Below are positions 8,643-17,360 of a stretch of DNA of 64,000 nucleotides, piece after piece (within the stretch, counting starts at the first letter, position 1; each line of letters starts with the position of its first letter). Below the pieces are notes generated by a model. The model did not search any database. It had not been told where the DNA came from and saw nothing but the letters and a program-made list of their open reading frames with translations. The stretch spans positions 470,680-534,679 of the forward strand of contig NZ_JABWGN010000008.1 of assembly GCF_013363975.1 (NCBI RefSeq). Reading direction: 5' to 3'. Position numbers and translations under genes: made by a program. This DNA comes from Nonomuraea montanisoli (GTDB lineage Bacteria; Actinomycetota; Actinomycetes; Streptosporangiales; Streptosporangiaceae).

Positions 8643-9068
8643 ATGGACATCCGGTCATCGAGAACACAGGCGTTCGCCATGACATTCACCGAGGCGGACG
8701 TGGCGGGGGCACGCGGAGCCGTGGAACGGTTCGCGCTGGCCCACGGCCTGGCGGACGAGCGCGCCGTCGATCTCGTGCTCGCCGTCAACGAGGCGGTCGT
8801 CAACGCGATCGCCTACGCCGACGGAAGGGGGGTGCTACGACTGTGGAGGGACGGCGACAGCGTGATGTGCGAGATCCGTGACTACGGGAGCGGGATCTCC
8901 GGGCGCACGCTGGACAAGGAGGACCCGCCGCCCATGACCTCGGCGGGCGGTTGGGGCATTTGGCTCATCAGGCGCCTGGCCGATAAGGTCGCCATCACGA
9001 CCGGCCCGGACGGCACCGCCGTGCGCATCGCGATGTCGCTGCCCGGCCGGGAGCGCGAGGCGACCTGA
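8643..9068 (+). CDS. RsbW/SpoIIAB-like ATP-binding protein (GHKL fold)
   Basis: The 141-residue single-domain HATPase_c_2 protein has an N-box (AVNEAVVNAIAYA), G1-type DYGSGISG and a G2-like GGWGIWLIRRLAD. This is the architecture of stand-alone anti-sigma serine kinases in actinomycetes, which bind ATP and either phosphorylate an anti-sigma antagonist or sequester a sigma factor. No sigma factor or antagonist lies next to it. A near-identical architecture follows 45 bp downstream, so the two probably arose by tandem duplication. The first codon could instead be the internal ATG (MTFTEADVA). Confidence 0.75.
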   Translation: MDIRSSRTQAFAMTFTEADVAGARGAVERFALAHGLADERAVDLVLAVNEAVVNAIAYADGRGVLRLWRDGDSVMCEIRDYGSGISGRTLDKEDPPPMTSAGGWGIWLIRRLADKVAITTGPDGTAVRIAMSLPGREREAT

Positions 9069-9113
9069 CGGCGCAGCCCATCCACGCAGGCCAACCACCC
9101 AGGCAGGCGACCC

Positions 9114-9530
9114 GTGAACTCCGATCGCGGCCCGGCGGACACTCCTCCGCTGCTCGACACCTTCTTCGAGAAGGACACCCTTTCCGGCACGCGCGCCGAC
9201 GCGCAGCGCCTGTCGGAGGCCAACGGGCTCGAGTCCACCCGGCTCCTCGACTTCGTCATGGCGGTCAACGAGTGCCTGGTCAACGTCGTCGCCCACGCGG
9301 GCGGACGCGGCCGGCTGCGCCTGTGGCACGACGGCGACCGGCTGCTGTGCGAGATCCGCGACTTCGGCCCCGGCATCCCGGCGTCCTTCCTGGAGGAGAC
9401 CGACCTGCCCGCCCCCTCGCAGGTGGGCGGGCGCGGCATCTGGCTGATCCGCCGCCTGACCGACGGCGCCGCCTTCGCCACCGGTCCGGGCGGAACGACC
9501 GTTCACATGGTGATGAAGACCACACGATAG
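9114..9530 (+). CDS. RsbW/SpoIIAB-like ATP-binding protein, tandem paralogue
   Basis: The 138 residues match the neighbour at 8643 motif for motif: AVNECLVNVVAHAGGRGRLRLW against AVNEAVVNAIAYADGRGVLRLW, DFGPGIP against DYGSGIS, and RGIWLIRRLTD against WGIWLIRRLAD. The start is a GTG, with GGCAGGCG as a weak ribosome site. Its TAG stop (9528-9530) is also the first half of the TAGGCT -10 box of the following dehydratase gene. The role is probably control of a stress or developmental sigma factor; the partner is unknown. Confidence 0.73.
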   Translation: MNSDRGPADTPPLLDTFFEKDTLSGTRADAQRLSEANGLESTRLLDFVMAVNECLVNVVAHAGGRGRLRLWHDGDRLLCEIRDFGPGIPASFLEETDLPAPSQVGGRGIWLIRRLTDGAAFATGPGGTTVHMVMKTTR

Positions 9531-9540
9531 GCTGCGCCCC
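9528..9540 (+). promoter_or_regulatory. Probable leaderless promoter (-10 TAGGCT, 7 nt before ATG)
   Basis: TAGGCT at 9528-9533 fits the actinobacterial -10 consensus TANNNT. With initiation about 7 nt downstream, transcription would begin at or near the ATG at 9541, and no Shine-Dalgarno sequence precedes that ATG. The -35 region is weak. The same TAGGCT-N7-ATG arrangement precedes the FGGY kinase at 53273. Confidence 0.5.
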
Positions 9541-11247
9541 ATGGGGCTCCGTAGCGCGCGGTGGTACTCCGGCGACGACCGGAACTCCTACATCCACCGC
9601 GCCTGGATGCGCCGCGGACTGCCCGCGTCGGCCTTCGGCGGCGACCGGCCGCACATCGCGATCGCCAACACCGCCTCCGACCTCACCCCCTGCAACGCCC
9701 ACCTGAACGAGGTGGCCGAGAGCGTGCAGCACGGCGTGTGGGCCGCGGGCGGCGTCCCGCTCGACCTGCCCGTCGTCTCCCTCGGCGAGACCAACCTCCG
9801 GCCCACCGCCATGCTGTGGCGCAACCTCGCCGCCATGGCCACCGAGGAGATGCTGCGCGCCAACCCGATCGACGGCGTGGTGCTGCTCGGCGGGTGCGAC
9901 AAGACGATCCCCTCGCTGCTCATGGCCGCGGCCTCCGTCGACCTGCCCGCGCTCGTCGTGCCCGGCGGCCCCATGCTGACCGGCCACTACCGCGGCGTGC
10001 CGCTCGGCTGCGGCACCGACGTGTGGCGGCTCAGCGAGGAGGTGCGCGCCGGCACCCTGTCGCGCGAGGCGTTCCTGCGCTCGGAGTCGTCGATGGTGCG
10101 CAGCCGCGGCCACTGCAACACCATGGGCACCGCCTCCACCATGGCCTGCGTGGCCGAGGCGCTCGGCATGACCATCCCCGGCACCGCCGGCACCCCCGCC
10201 CCCGACAGCATGCTGCTCGAACGCTCCCACGCCGCGGGCGAGCTGGCCGTCGAGCTCGTACGGCGGGAGCGCCGCCCCAGCCAGGTGATGACCCGCGGCT
10301 CGTTCCTCAACGCGATCGTCACCCTCGCCGCGATCGGCGGCTCCACCAACGCCGTCATCCATCTGCTGGCCATCGCCGGCCGCCTCGGCGTGCCGCTCGA
10401 CCTCGACGACTTCGACCGCACCGGCGCCGGAGTCCCGCTGCTCGCCGACCTGCAGCCGGCCGGCCGCCACCTCATGGACGACCTGTACCGCGCGGGCGGG
10501 CTGCTGGCCCTGCTGCGCGAGGTCGAGGACCTGCTCGACCCGCGTCCCGTCACCGTCACCGGCCGGCCGCTCACCGCCTACCTCGCCGAGGCCGAGATCT
10601 GGGACGAGACCGTCATCCGGCGGCGCGCCGAGCCGCTGCTGCCCGACGCGGGCATCGCGGTCCTGCGCGGCAACCTCGCCCCCGGCGGCGCCGTGATCAA
10701 GCCCGCCGCCGCCTCGCCCGGGCTGCTGCGCCACCGCGGCCGGGCCGTCGTCTTCGACAGCGTCGAGGACCTGCACGCCCGGCTCGACGCGCCCGGCCTC
10801 GACGTGGACGAGACCTCCGTCCTCGTGCTGCGCGGCTGCGGCCCCAAGGGCTACCCCGGCATGCCCGAGGTCGGCAACCTGCCGCTGCCCGCCAAGCTGC
10901 TCGCCAAGGGCGTGCGCGACATGGTGCGCGTCAGCGACGCCCGCATGAGCGGCACCGCCTACGGCACCGTCGTCCTGCACACCTCGCCCGAGGCCGCCGC
11001 CGGCGGGCCGCTGGCGCGGGTCCGCACCGGCGACCCGATCGTGCTCGACGTGGCCGCCCGCCGCCTCGACGTCGACCTGCCCGACGGCGAGCTGGCCGCC
11101 CGCGACCCCGTCACGACCGGCCACGCCCGGCCCGTACGCGGCTGGGAACGCCTCTACGTCGACCACGTCACCCAGGCCGACCGGGGCGCCGACCTCGACT
11201 TCCTCATCGGCTCCGGCGGCGACGCGGTGGGCCGCGACTCCCACTGA
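9541..11247 (+). CDS. IlvD/Edd-family dehydratase, probably a sugar-acid dehydratase
   Basis: The 568-residue protein has the three cysteine motifs of [2Fe-2S] IlvD/Edd dehydratases: SDLTPCNAHL, LGGCDKTIP and GHCNTMGTAS, plus GGSTNAVIH and a C-terminal GCGPKGYPGMPE. The pattern EEMLRANPIDGVVLLGGCDK and the absence of other branched-chain biosynthesis genes favour the L-arabinonate/D-xylonate/gluconate branch over dihydroxyacid dehydratase. It would remove water from an aldonic acid to give a 2-keto-3-deoxy acid. No sugar dehydrogenase or lactonase gene is adjacent, so the substrate is unproven. It is probably translated from a leaderless mRNA. Confidence 0.8.
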   Translation: MGLRSARWYSGDDRNSYIHRAWMRRGLPASAFGGDRPHIAIANTASDLTPCNAHLNEVAESVQHGVWAAGGVPLDLPVVSLGETNLRPTAMLWRNLAAMATEEMLRANPIDGVVLLGGCDKTIPSLLMAAASVDLPALVVPGGPMLTGHYRGVPLGCGTDVWRLSEEVRAGTLSREAFLRSESSMVRSRGHCNTMGTASTMACVAEALGMTIPGTAGTPAPDSMLLERSHAAGELAVELVRRERRPSQVMTRGSFLNAIVTLAAIGGSTNAVIHLLAIAGRLGVPLDLDDFDRTGAGVPLLADLQPAGRHLMDDLYRAGGLLALLREVEDLLDPRPVTVTGRPLTAYLAEAEIWDETVIRRRAEPLLPDAGIAVLRGNLAPGGAVIKPAAASPGLLRHRGRAVVFDSVEDLHARLDAPGLDVDETSVLVLRGCGPKGYPGMPEVGNLPLPAKLLAKGVRDMVRVSDARMSGTAYGTVVLHTSPEAAAGGPLARVRTGDPIVLDVAARRLDVDLPDGELAARDPVTTGHARPVRGWERLYVDHVTQADRGADLDFLIGSGGDAVGRDSH

Positions 11248-11383
11248 CCCCGTCCCCTCTCCCCGCGGCAAAGAGTGGCCTGCGCCATGCGCGGAATCCG
11301 TCCCCCGGGGTACGGGGTTACGGAACCATGTGAACCGTGTGATCGGATTGACGGCACCCTTGAACGATGACGCAGGAGGACAA

Positions 11384-13015
11384 GTGAGCGGCGACATCAC
11401 CCGCAGCCAGGAGTGGGCGGCGCTGGGCAAGCACCACGAGGAGCTGGCCGGCAGGCACCTGCGCGAGCTGTTCGCGGAGGATCCGGGGCGCGCGGAGCGG
11501 ATGACGCTGACCGCCGGCGACCTGTTCCTCGACTACGCCAAGCACCGCGCCACCGGCGAGACGATCGACCTGCTCGTGGCGCTGGCCGAGCGGGCCGGGC
11601 TGCGCGAGCGGATCGACGCCATGTTCTCCGGCGAGCACATCAACGTCAGCGAGGACCGCGCCGTCCTGCACACGGCGCTGCGCCTGCCGCCCGGCGCCGA
11701 CCTGACCGTCGACGGGCAGGACGTGGCCGGCGACGTCCACGCCGTGCTCGACAAGATGAGCGCCTTCGCCGAGCGGGTCCGCTCCCAGCAGTGGCGCGGC
11801 GCCACCGGGCAGCCCATCGCCACCGTCGTCAACATCGGCATCGGCGGCTCCGACCTCGGCCCCGCCATGGCCTACGAGGCGCTGCGCGACTACGCCGACG
11901 CCGGCATCGAGGCCCGGTTCGTCTCCAACATCGACCCGGCCGACATCACCGGCACCCTGGCCGGCCTCGACCCGGCCACCACGCTCGTCGTGGTCAGCTC
12001 CAAGACGTTCACCACGCTGGAGACGCTCACCAACGCCAAGGTGGCCCGGCAGTGGCTGGTCGGCGCGCTCGGCGAGGAGGCCGTGGCCAAGCACTTCGTG
12101 GCCGTCTCCACCAACGCCGCCAAGGTCGCCGAGTTCGGCATCGACACCGACAACATGTTCGGCTTCTGGGACTGGGTCGGCGGCCGCTACTCCTACGACG
12201 GCGCCATCGGCCTCTCCCTCATGATCGCCATCGGGCCGGAGCGGTTCCGCGAGATGCTGGCCGGCTTCCACGCGATCGACGAGCACTTCCGCACCGCCCC
12301 GCTGGACGCCAACATGCCGGTCCTGATGGGCCTGCTCGGGGTGTGGTACACCGACTTCTTCGACGCCGAGACCCACGCCGTCCTGCCCTACAGCCAGCGC
12401 CTGCACCGCTTCCCCGCCTACCTCCAGCAGCTCACCATGGAGTCCAACGGCAAGTCGGTGCGCGCCGACGGCGAGCCGGTCACCACCGACACCGGCGAGA
12501 TCTTCTGGGGCGAGCCCGGCACCAACGGCCAGCACGCCTTCTACCAGCTCCTCCACCAGGGCACGCGCCTCGTCCCCGCCGACTTCATCGGCTTCGCCGA
12601 GCCGTACGAGGACCGCGAGGGCATGCACGACCTGCTGTCGGCCAACCTGTTCGCGCAGAGCTCCGCGCTGGCGTTCGGCAAGACCGCCGGGGAGATCGCC
12701 GCCGAGGGCACGCCGGCGCACATCGCGCCGCACAAGGTGATGCCCGGCAACCGGCCCAGCTCCACCATCCTCGCGCCCAAGCTCACCCCGTCCACGCTGG
12801 GGCAGCTCGTCGCCCTGTACGAGCACATCGTGTTCGTCGAGGGCACGATCTGGGGGATCGACTCCTTCGACCAGTGGGGCGTGGAGCTGGGCAAGAAGAT
12901 GGCGCTCGACCTCGCGCCCGCCCTCACCGGCGAGCAGCCGCCGAGCGACCTCCCGGACCCGTCCACGGCCACGCTCGTCCGCCGCTACCGCGAGCTGCGC
13001 GGCCGGCGCGCCTGA
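11384..13015 (+). CDS. pgi: Glucose-6-phosphate isomerase
   Basis: The 543-residue protein has the classic Pgi motifs: VVNIGIGGSDLGPAMAYEAL around residue 145, the SKTFTTLETLTN phosphate loop, GRYSYDGAIGLS, and the C-terminal signature with FDQWGVELGK. It interconverts glucose-6-P and fructose-6-P. I chose GTG 11384 because GGAGGA ends four bases upstream; the ATG at 11330 would add 18 residues outside the family and lacks a ribosome site. Its product also feeds phosphoketolase. The 136-bp gap upstream leaves room for its own promoter. Confidence 0.95.
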   Translation: MSGDITRSQEWAALGKHHEELAGRHLRELFAEDPGRAERMTLTAGDLFLDYAKHRATGETIDLLVALAERAGLRERIDAMFSGEHINVSEDRAVLHTALRLPPGADLTVDGQDVAGDVHAVLDKMSAFAERVRSQQWRGATGQPIATVVNIGIGGSDLGPAMAYEALRDYADAGIEARFVSNIDPADITGTLAGLDPATTLVVVSSKTFTTLETLTNAKVARQWLVGALGEEAVAKHFVAVSTNAAKVAEFGIDTDNMFGFWDWVGGRYSYDGAIGLSLMIAIGPERFREMLAGFHAIDEHFRTAPLDANMPVLMGLLGVWYTDFFDAETHAVLPYSQRLHRFPAYLQQLTMESNGKSVRADGEPVTTDTGEIFWGEPGTNGQHAFYQLLHQGTRLVPADFIGFAEPYEDREGMHDLLSANLFAQSSALAFGKTAGEIAAEGTPAHIAPHKVMPGNRPSSTILAPKLTPSTLGQLVALYEHIVFVEGTIWGIDSFDQWGVELGKKMALDLAPALTGEQPPSDLPDPSTATLVRRYRELRGRRA

Positions 13016-13091
13016 CCCTCTCGGCGGCCCCGGCGGGTGGCGCCGCCGGCCCGATTGACGTGGCGTGCCGGGGCACCGGAGGATCTCTCCC

Positions 13092-15206
13092 ATGCCAGTC
13101 ATCCCGGTTCCCGGCCGCCAGCACACCTGGGCCGCCCTCACCCCGGCCACCGCGTACGTCTTCGGCGTCGAGAGCGCCGACGACACCCGCGTCGTCCAGC
13201 ACTACTGGGGGCCGAGGCTGCCCGGGGCCGCGCTCGAGGAGGTCGCCGCCGACGCCACGGCCTGGTTCGTCACCGGTTTCCACGACCCGGCCGACGTCTG
13301 CGAGCTGCTGCCCGTCGACGGCGGGCGCCGCTGGGGGGTGCCGTCGCTGCAGGCCGTGTATCCCGGCGGCGTCCGCTCGGTCGAGCTGTCCTTCGACCGG
13401 GCCGTCGAGCACGGGCCCGGCGAGCTGGAGCTGGTGCTGCGCGACCAGGTCCACGGCCTGCGCGTCGGCCTGTTCGTGCGCGTCCACGACGACACCGACG
13501 TGGTCGAGCGCTGGACCGCGGTGACCAACGAATCCGGCGAGCCCGTCCACCTGCAGCGGCTCGACTCCGGCGCGTGGGCGCTGCCCGAGCAGGCCGGGCA
13601 CCGCTGCACCGGCGTGGCCGGCGCCTGGGGCCGCGAGACCCGGCTCCACCGGGGCGAGCTGCCGGTCGGCGAGACCACGTTCACCAGCAGGACCGGCACC
13701 ACCTCGCACCGGGCCAACCCCTGGATCATGATCGGCGACGCCGGTGAGACCACCGGGGAGGTGTGGAGCGTCGCGCTGGCCTGGAGCGGCTCGTGGCGGC
13801 TCACCGCGCAGCGCCGCCCCGAGGGCGACGTGGCCGTCACCGCCGGGTTCGGCCACGAGGGCCTCACCTGGCCCCTCGCGCCGGGCGCGGCCCTGCGCAC
13901 GCCGTCCGCCCTCGGGCTGCACACCACCGGCGGGTACGGCGCCGCCAGCCGCGCCTGGCACGCCTACGCGCGCGGGCACGTGCTGCCCACCCCGGCCGAG
14001 GAGCGGCCCGTCCTGTACAACTCGTGGGAGGCCACCGGCTTCGACGTCACCGAGGACGGCCAGCTCGCGCTCGCCCGGCGGGCCGCCGAGCTGGGCGTCG
14101 AGCTGTTCGTCGTCGACGACGGCTGGTTCGGCACCCGCACCGACGACACGCGCGGCCTCGGCGACTGGTGGCCCAACCCCGACCGCTTCCCGCAGGGGCT
14201 CGGCAAGCTGTTCGACGGCGCCCGCGACCTGGGCATGCAGGCCGGGCTCTGGGTGGAGCCCGAGATGGTCAACCCCGACAGCGACCTCTACCGCGAGCAC
14301 CCCGACTGGACGCTGCACTTCCCGGGCCGCCGCCGCGACACCATGCGCAACCAGCTCGTCCTCAACTTCGGCCGCGAGGACGTGCGCGCCTGGGCGCTCG
14401 CCTGGCTGGACGGGCTCGTCACCGAGTACGGCCTGGCCTACCTCAAGTGGGACATGAACCGCAGCTTCAGCCAGGCCGGCTGGGCCGAGGGCGGCGACCT
14501 GCTGTGGATCGAGCACACCCGCGGCGTGTACGCCATCATGGACGAGCTGCGCGCCCGCCACCCCGGCCTGCGGATCGAGTCGTGCTCCGGCGGCGGCGGC
14601 CGGGCAGACCTCGGCATCCTGCGCCGCACCGACCAGGTGTGGACCTCCGACAACACCGACGCCCGCGACCGCCAGGCCATCCAGGACGGCTTCTCCTACC
14701 TGTACCCGGCGAGCGTGATGTCGTGCTGGGTGACCGACAGCCCCAACCCGATCACCGGGCGGGAGGTGCCGCTGCGCTACCGCTTCCACGTGGCCATGGC
14801 CGGCACGCTCGGCATCGGCGGTGACCTGACCCGCTGGAGCGAGGAGGAGCTGGCCGAGGCGCGGGAGCTGGTCGCCGCGTACAAGGAGGTGCGGCCGGTC
14901 ATCCAGCACGGCGAGCTGCGCCGCCTGACCGGCTCGCCGGGCGTCACGGCCTCGGCGGTGCAGTACACGCTGGGCGACCGGGTCGTGGTGCTCGCCTACA
15001 ACCCGTACAAGCTGGACGAGCGGCCGCCCCGCAGACTGCGCCTGGAGGGGCTCGACCCCGAAGCGCTCTACGAGGACGGGGCCGGCGTGCGCCGGCACGG
15101 GGCGGCGCTCATGCACCACGGACTGACCCCGGCCTCGTGGTCGCTGTACGGGCCCGACTACCGCAGCGAGATGGTGGCGCTCCGCCGCGTCCAGGGCGGA
15201 TCATGA
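13092..15206 (+). CDS. Alpha-galactosidase, glycoside hydrolase family 36
   Basis: The 704-residue protein has an N-terminal beta-supersandwich, a (beta/alpha)8 barrel and a C-terminal beta domain, the usual GH36 size. The nucleophile is D454 in LKWDMNR and the acid/base is D520 in TSDNTDARDR, with SCSGGGGRAD between them. It releases terminal alpha-galactose from melibiose or raffinose-type sugars. No signal peptide is present, so it acts on imported oligosaccharides. The ATG at 13092 follows GGAGG with good spacing; the ATG at 13065 has none. It lies 76 bp after pgi and just before a sporulation gene. Confidence 0.92.
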   Translation: MPVIPVPGRQHTWAALTPATAYVFGVESADDTRVVQHYWGPRLPGAALEEVAADATAWFVTGFHDPADVCELLPVDGGRRWGVPSLQAVYPGGVRSVELSFDRAVEHGPGELELVLRDQVHGLRVGLFVRVHDDTDVVERWTAVTNESGEPVHLQRLDSGAWALPEQAGHRCTGVAGAWGRETRLHRGELPVGETTFTSRTGTTSHRANPWIMIGDAGETTGEVWSVALAWSGSWRLTAQRRPEGDVAVTAGFGHEGLTWPLAPGAALRTPSALGLHTTGGYGAASRAWHAYARGHVLPTPAEERPVLYNSWEATGFDVTEDGQLALARRAAELGVELFVVDDGWFGTRTDDTRGLGDWWPNPDRFPQGLGKLFDGARDLGMQAGLWVEPEMVNPDSDLYREHPDWTLHFPGRRRDTMRNQLVLNFGREDVRAWALAWLDGLVTEYGLAYLKWDMNRSFSQAGWAEGGDLLWIEHTRGVYAIMDELRARHPGLRIESCSGGGGRADLGILRRTDQVWTSDNTDARDRQAIQDGFSYLYPASVMSCWVTDSPNPITGREVPLRYRFHVAMAGTLGIGGDLTRWSEEELAEARELVAAYKEVRPVIQHGELRRLTGSPGVTASAVQYTLGDRVVVLAYNPYKLDERPPRRLRLEGLDPEALYEDGAGVRRHGAALMHHGLTPASWSLYGPDYRSEMVALRRVQGGS

Positions 15207-15210
15207 CGGG

Positions 15211-15564
15211 ATGGACATCAAACAGCTCATCGAGAAGTCCGGGGACGCCGGGGTCGTGAGGCGCGTCTTCGGTGAGCCTGTGCGTCAGGGCGATGTCACC
15301 GTCGTCCCGGTCGCCCGCGTCGCCGGAGGGGGCGGCGGCGGCGAGGGCAGGCGCCAGGCGGCGGAGGGGGAGGAGAGCGGCACGGGCAGCGGCGGCGGCT
15401 TCGGCTACGCCGCCTGGCCCGCGGGCGTCTACGTGATCAAGAACGACGACGTGCGCTGGCAGCCCGCGGTGGACGTCACCCGCATCGTGATCGGCGGCCA
15501 GATCACCTTCGTCGTGCTTCTGCTCATGCTCCGGTCCATCCTCAAGAAGCGCCGCCGCCGTTAG
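15211..15564 (+). CDS. GerW/YtfJ-family sporulation protein
   Basis: The 117-residue protein begins MDIKQLIEKSGDAGVVRRVF and continues GEPVRQGDVTVVPVARVAGG, the GerW (YtfJ) pattern. A Gly/Glu-rich loop follows, then GFGYAAWPAGVYVIKNDDVRWQP and a single membrane segment before a basic KKRRRR tail. In Bacillus the family is a spore protein needed for germination; in actinomycetes the role is less clear. It starts 4 bp after the alpha-galactosidase stop, so the two may share a message, although their functions look unrelated. Confidence 0.78.
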   Translation: MDIKQLIEKSGDAGVVRRVFGEPVRQGDVTVVPVARVAGGGGGGEGRRQAAEGEESGTGSGGGFGYAAWPAGVYVIKNDDVRWQPAVDVTRIVIGGQITFVVLLLMLRSILKKRRRR

Positions 15565-15570
15565 CCCGGC

Positions 15571-15607
15571 GAGGGTCCCGTACGTTTTCCGGGCGTACGG
15601 GACCCTC
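15571..15607. terminator. Bidirectional hairpin terminator
   Basis: GAGGGTCCCGTACG (15571-15584) pairs perfectly with CGTACGGGACCCTC (15594-15607) around a 9-nt loop that begins TTTT. It sits exactly between the convergent gerW-like and VIT1-like genes. Confidence 0.85.
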
Positions 15608-15625
15608 CGCCGTTCAAGGGGCGGA

Positions 15626-16348
15626 TCAGGAGACGGTGACGCCCAGCAGATGGCCGATGCCGAAGGTCACGGCCGCGGCGCCGACGCCCAGGGCGAGCTG
15701 GCGCAGGCCGCCCAGCCACCAGGGCCGGGCCGTCATGCGCGCCACCACCGCGCCGAACCCGAACAGCGCCAGCACGCTCAGCACCACCGCCACCGTCAGC
15801 CCCGACGCCCCGAACAGGAAGGGCGCCAGCGGCACCAGAGCCCCGGCGGCGAACGCGCCGAACGACGAGGCGGCGGCCAGCCGCGGCGAGGGCAGGTCGT
15901 CGGGGTCCACGCCCAGCTCCTCGCGCACGTGGACGCGCAGCGCCTGCTCCGGGTCCGCCGACAGCCCGGCGGCGACCTTGCGGGCCAGCTCGGCGTCCAG
16001 TCCGCGGGCCCGGTAGAGGGCGGCCAGCTCGGCCTGCTCACCCTCCGGGTTGCGCGCGAGCTCGCGCCGCTCCACGGCGATCTCGGCGCGCATCAGCTCC
16101 GTCTGCGACTTCACGGAGGTGTACTCGCCGGCGGCCATCGAGCACGCGCCCGCGACCAGCCCGGCGAACCCGGCCAGCACCGCCCCGCGGCCCGCGCCCG
16201 CGGCGCCCACGACACCGGCGATCAACGCGAAGTTCGAGACGAGTCCGTCCATGGCGCCGAACACCGCCGGCCGCAGCCATCCGCCCGTCACGTCACGGTG
16301 GGTGTGGTGCAGCTCGGGGGACTGCGGCTGGGCGAGCTCGACGGTCAT
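15626..16348 (-). CDS. VIT1/CCC1-family Fe2+/Mn2+ transporter
   Basis: The 240-residue protein has five predicted membrane segments. The first segment region (RPAVFGAMDGLVSNFALIAGV) and second segment (ACSMAAGEYTSVKSQTE) are diagnostic for the vacuolar iron transporter family. An amphipathic cytoplasmic part with glutamates (about 85-145) corresponds to the metal-binding domain. It probably exports iron or manganese. Half-sites upstream suggest metal-dependent control. GGAGG precedes the ATG. Confidence 0.88.
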   Translation of the reverse strand: MTVELAQPQSPELHHTHRDVTGGWLRPAVFGAMDGLVSNFALIAGVVGAAGAGRGAVLAGFAGLVAGACSMAAGEYTSVKSQTELMRAEIAVERRELARNPEGEQAELAALYRARGLDAELARKVAAGLSADPEQALRVHVREELGVDPDDLPSPRLAAASSFGAFAAGALVPLAPFLFGASGLTVAVVLSVLALFGFGAVVARMTARPWWLGGLRQLALGVGAAAVTFGIGHLLGVTVS

Positions 16349-16351
16349 GAC

Positions 16352-16391
16352 AATGCCTCCAAATGCCTATTTCTATGTGAAATTTAGGCAT
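16352..16391 (-). promoter_or_regulatory. AT-rich dyad in the VIT1 leader, candidate operator
   Basis: ATGCCTA (16363-16369) and TAGGCAT (16385-16391) form an inverted repeat with a 15-bp AT-rich spacer. A further direct half-site AATGCCT lies at 16352-16358 and overlaps the ribosome site. It stands out from its GC-rich surroundings. A metal regulator of the DtxR/Fur class is a natural guess given the downstream gene, but the sequence is not a standard IdeR box. Confidence 0.35.
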
Positions 16392-16568
16392 AGTTCCGGA
16401 GGAGCCGCAACGAAGGCGAGGCTTGCCTGAGCTGCGGCGTTACCGGGGAAGCCGGGCCCGGATCGAACACCTGCTCGGGCCGTGGGAGGTCCCGGACGGG
16501 CTGGGACCCCAGGTCAGGACGGGTGCCGCGACAGGCGCGCCGAAGGGTGGCGTGGAGGGTCATGACGC

Positions 16569-16605
16569 ATCGGCCGGGGGCGGTCACTGACCGCCCCCGG
16601 CCGAT
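16569..16605. terminator. Perfect 37-nt palindrome, probable terminator
   Basis: The sequence is a perfect palindrome centred on 16587, with an 18-nt arm rich in G/C. It begins 11 bp after the stop of the minus-strand gene ending at 16617. The rest of the 268-bp spacer 16349-16616 shows nothing else recognisable. Confidence 0.7.
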
Positions 16606-16616
16606 CTTTCGAGGCG

Positions 16617-17360
16617 TTACGGGTGTGCGCGAAGAGCGGGCGCCGGATCGGTCGCGCCGGCTTCGGCCGGCGGGACGGCGGAGCCCGGCGCCGGTCCGGT
16701 GGCGGGCCGGGGCGCGGGCAGAGGCGCGGGCAGGGCGGGGCCGTGGACGAGCGCCGAACAGTCGGCGATCGCCTCGGTCAGCAGCTCCCGCAGCAGCGTG
16801 TCCGGGTCGGGGATGCACGCCTGCACGATCCCCACCACCGACAGCTGCACCGCGTTCGGCGCGGCGTAGCGGCGGAAACCCTTCTCCGTGAGCTTCGCCG
16901 CGCGGCTGAACTTCCTGGCCTGCTCGGCCGCGCGCGGCACCTGGGCCAGTGCCGCTTCGCTGCGCTCGCTCAGCCGCCCCGGCGGTGCCCCGTCGAGGCG
17001 GCACATGACCTCCTCGGCCGCCAGCACCGAGACCGCCAGCGCGAGCTGCCGCTCGGCGGCCGCCACCGGCAGCGCAGTCGTCGCGCACCGGAGGGAGATC
17101 TGCGCGTCGAGGCGCAGGTCGTCGCCGGCCAGGCCGATGATGGACGGGACCAGCTCGATGAGCCTGCCCCGGTTGTCGTCGCTCGTGTTGTCGTTGACCA
17201 AGCGGGCGAGCGCGGCCAGCAGCGGGTGCGTGCAGGCCGGGTGATCGCTCCACCGCTCGCCGGCGAGATAGGACGCCAGCTCCATGAAGCAGGCACCGCG
17301 CTTCGGGTTGCGATGTCTCCCTCGGGACAGGACCGGCATGTGATCGAGGTAATTGTCCAC
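16617..17360 (-). CDS. Conserved actinobacterial protein of unknown function
   Basis: The 247-residue protein is mostly helical, with CFMELASYLAGERWSDHPACTHPLLAALARLVND near the N-terminus (shown here as recognisable segments: CFMELASYLAGE, WSDHPACTHPLLAAL). I recall this N-terminal pattern from uncharacterised actinomycete proteins but know no function. The last 45 residues are Pro/Ala-rich and look disordered. There is no signal peptide or clear membrane segment. I chose GTG 17358-17360 because TTGGAG lies eight bases upstream; the frame stays open further upstream but looks non-coding there. It is divergent from the membrane protein at 17772. Confidence 0.6.
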   Translation of the reverse strand: MDNYLDHMPVLSRGRHRNPKRGACFMELASYLAGERWSDHPACTHPLLAALARLVNDNTSDDNRGRLIELVPSIIGLAGDDLRLDAQISLRCATTALPVAAAERQLALAVSVLAAEEVMCRLDGAPPGRLSERSEAALAQVPRAAEQARKFSRAAKLTEKGFRRYAAPNAVQLSVVGIVQACIPDPDTLLRELLTEAIADCSALVHGPALPAPLPAPRPATGPAPGSAVPPAEAGATDPAPALRAHP

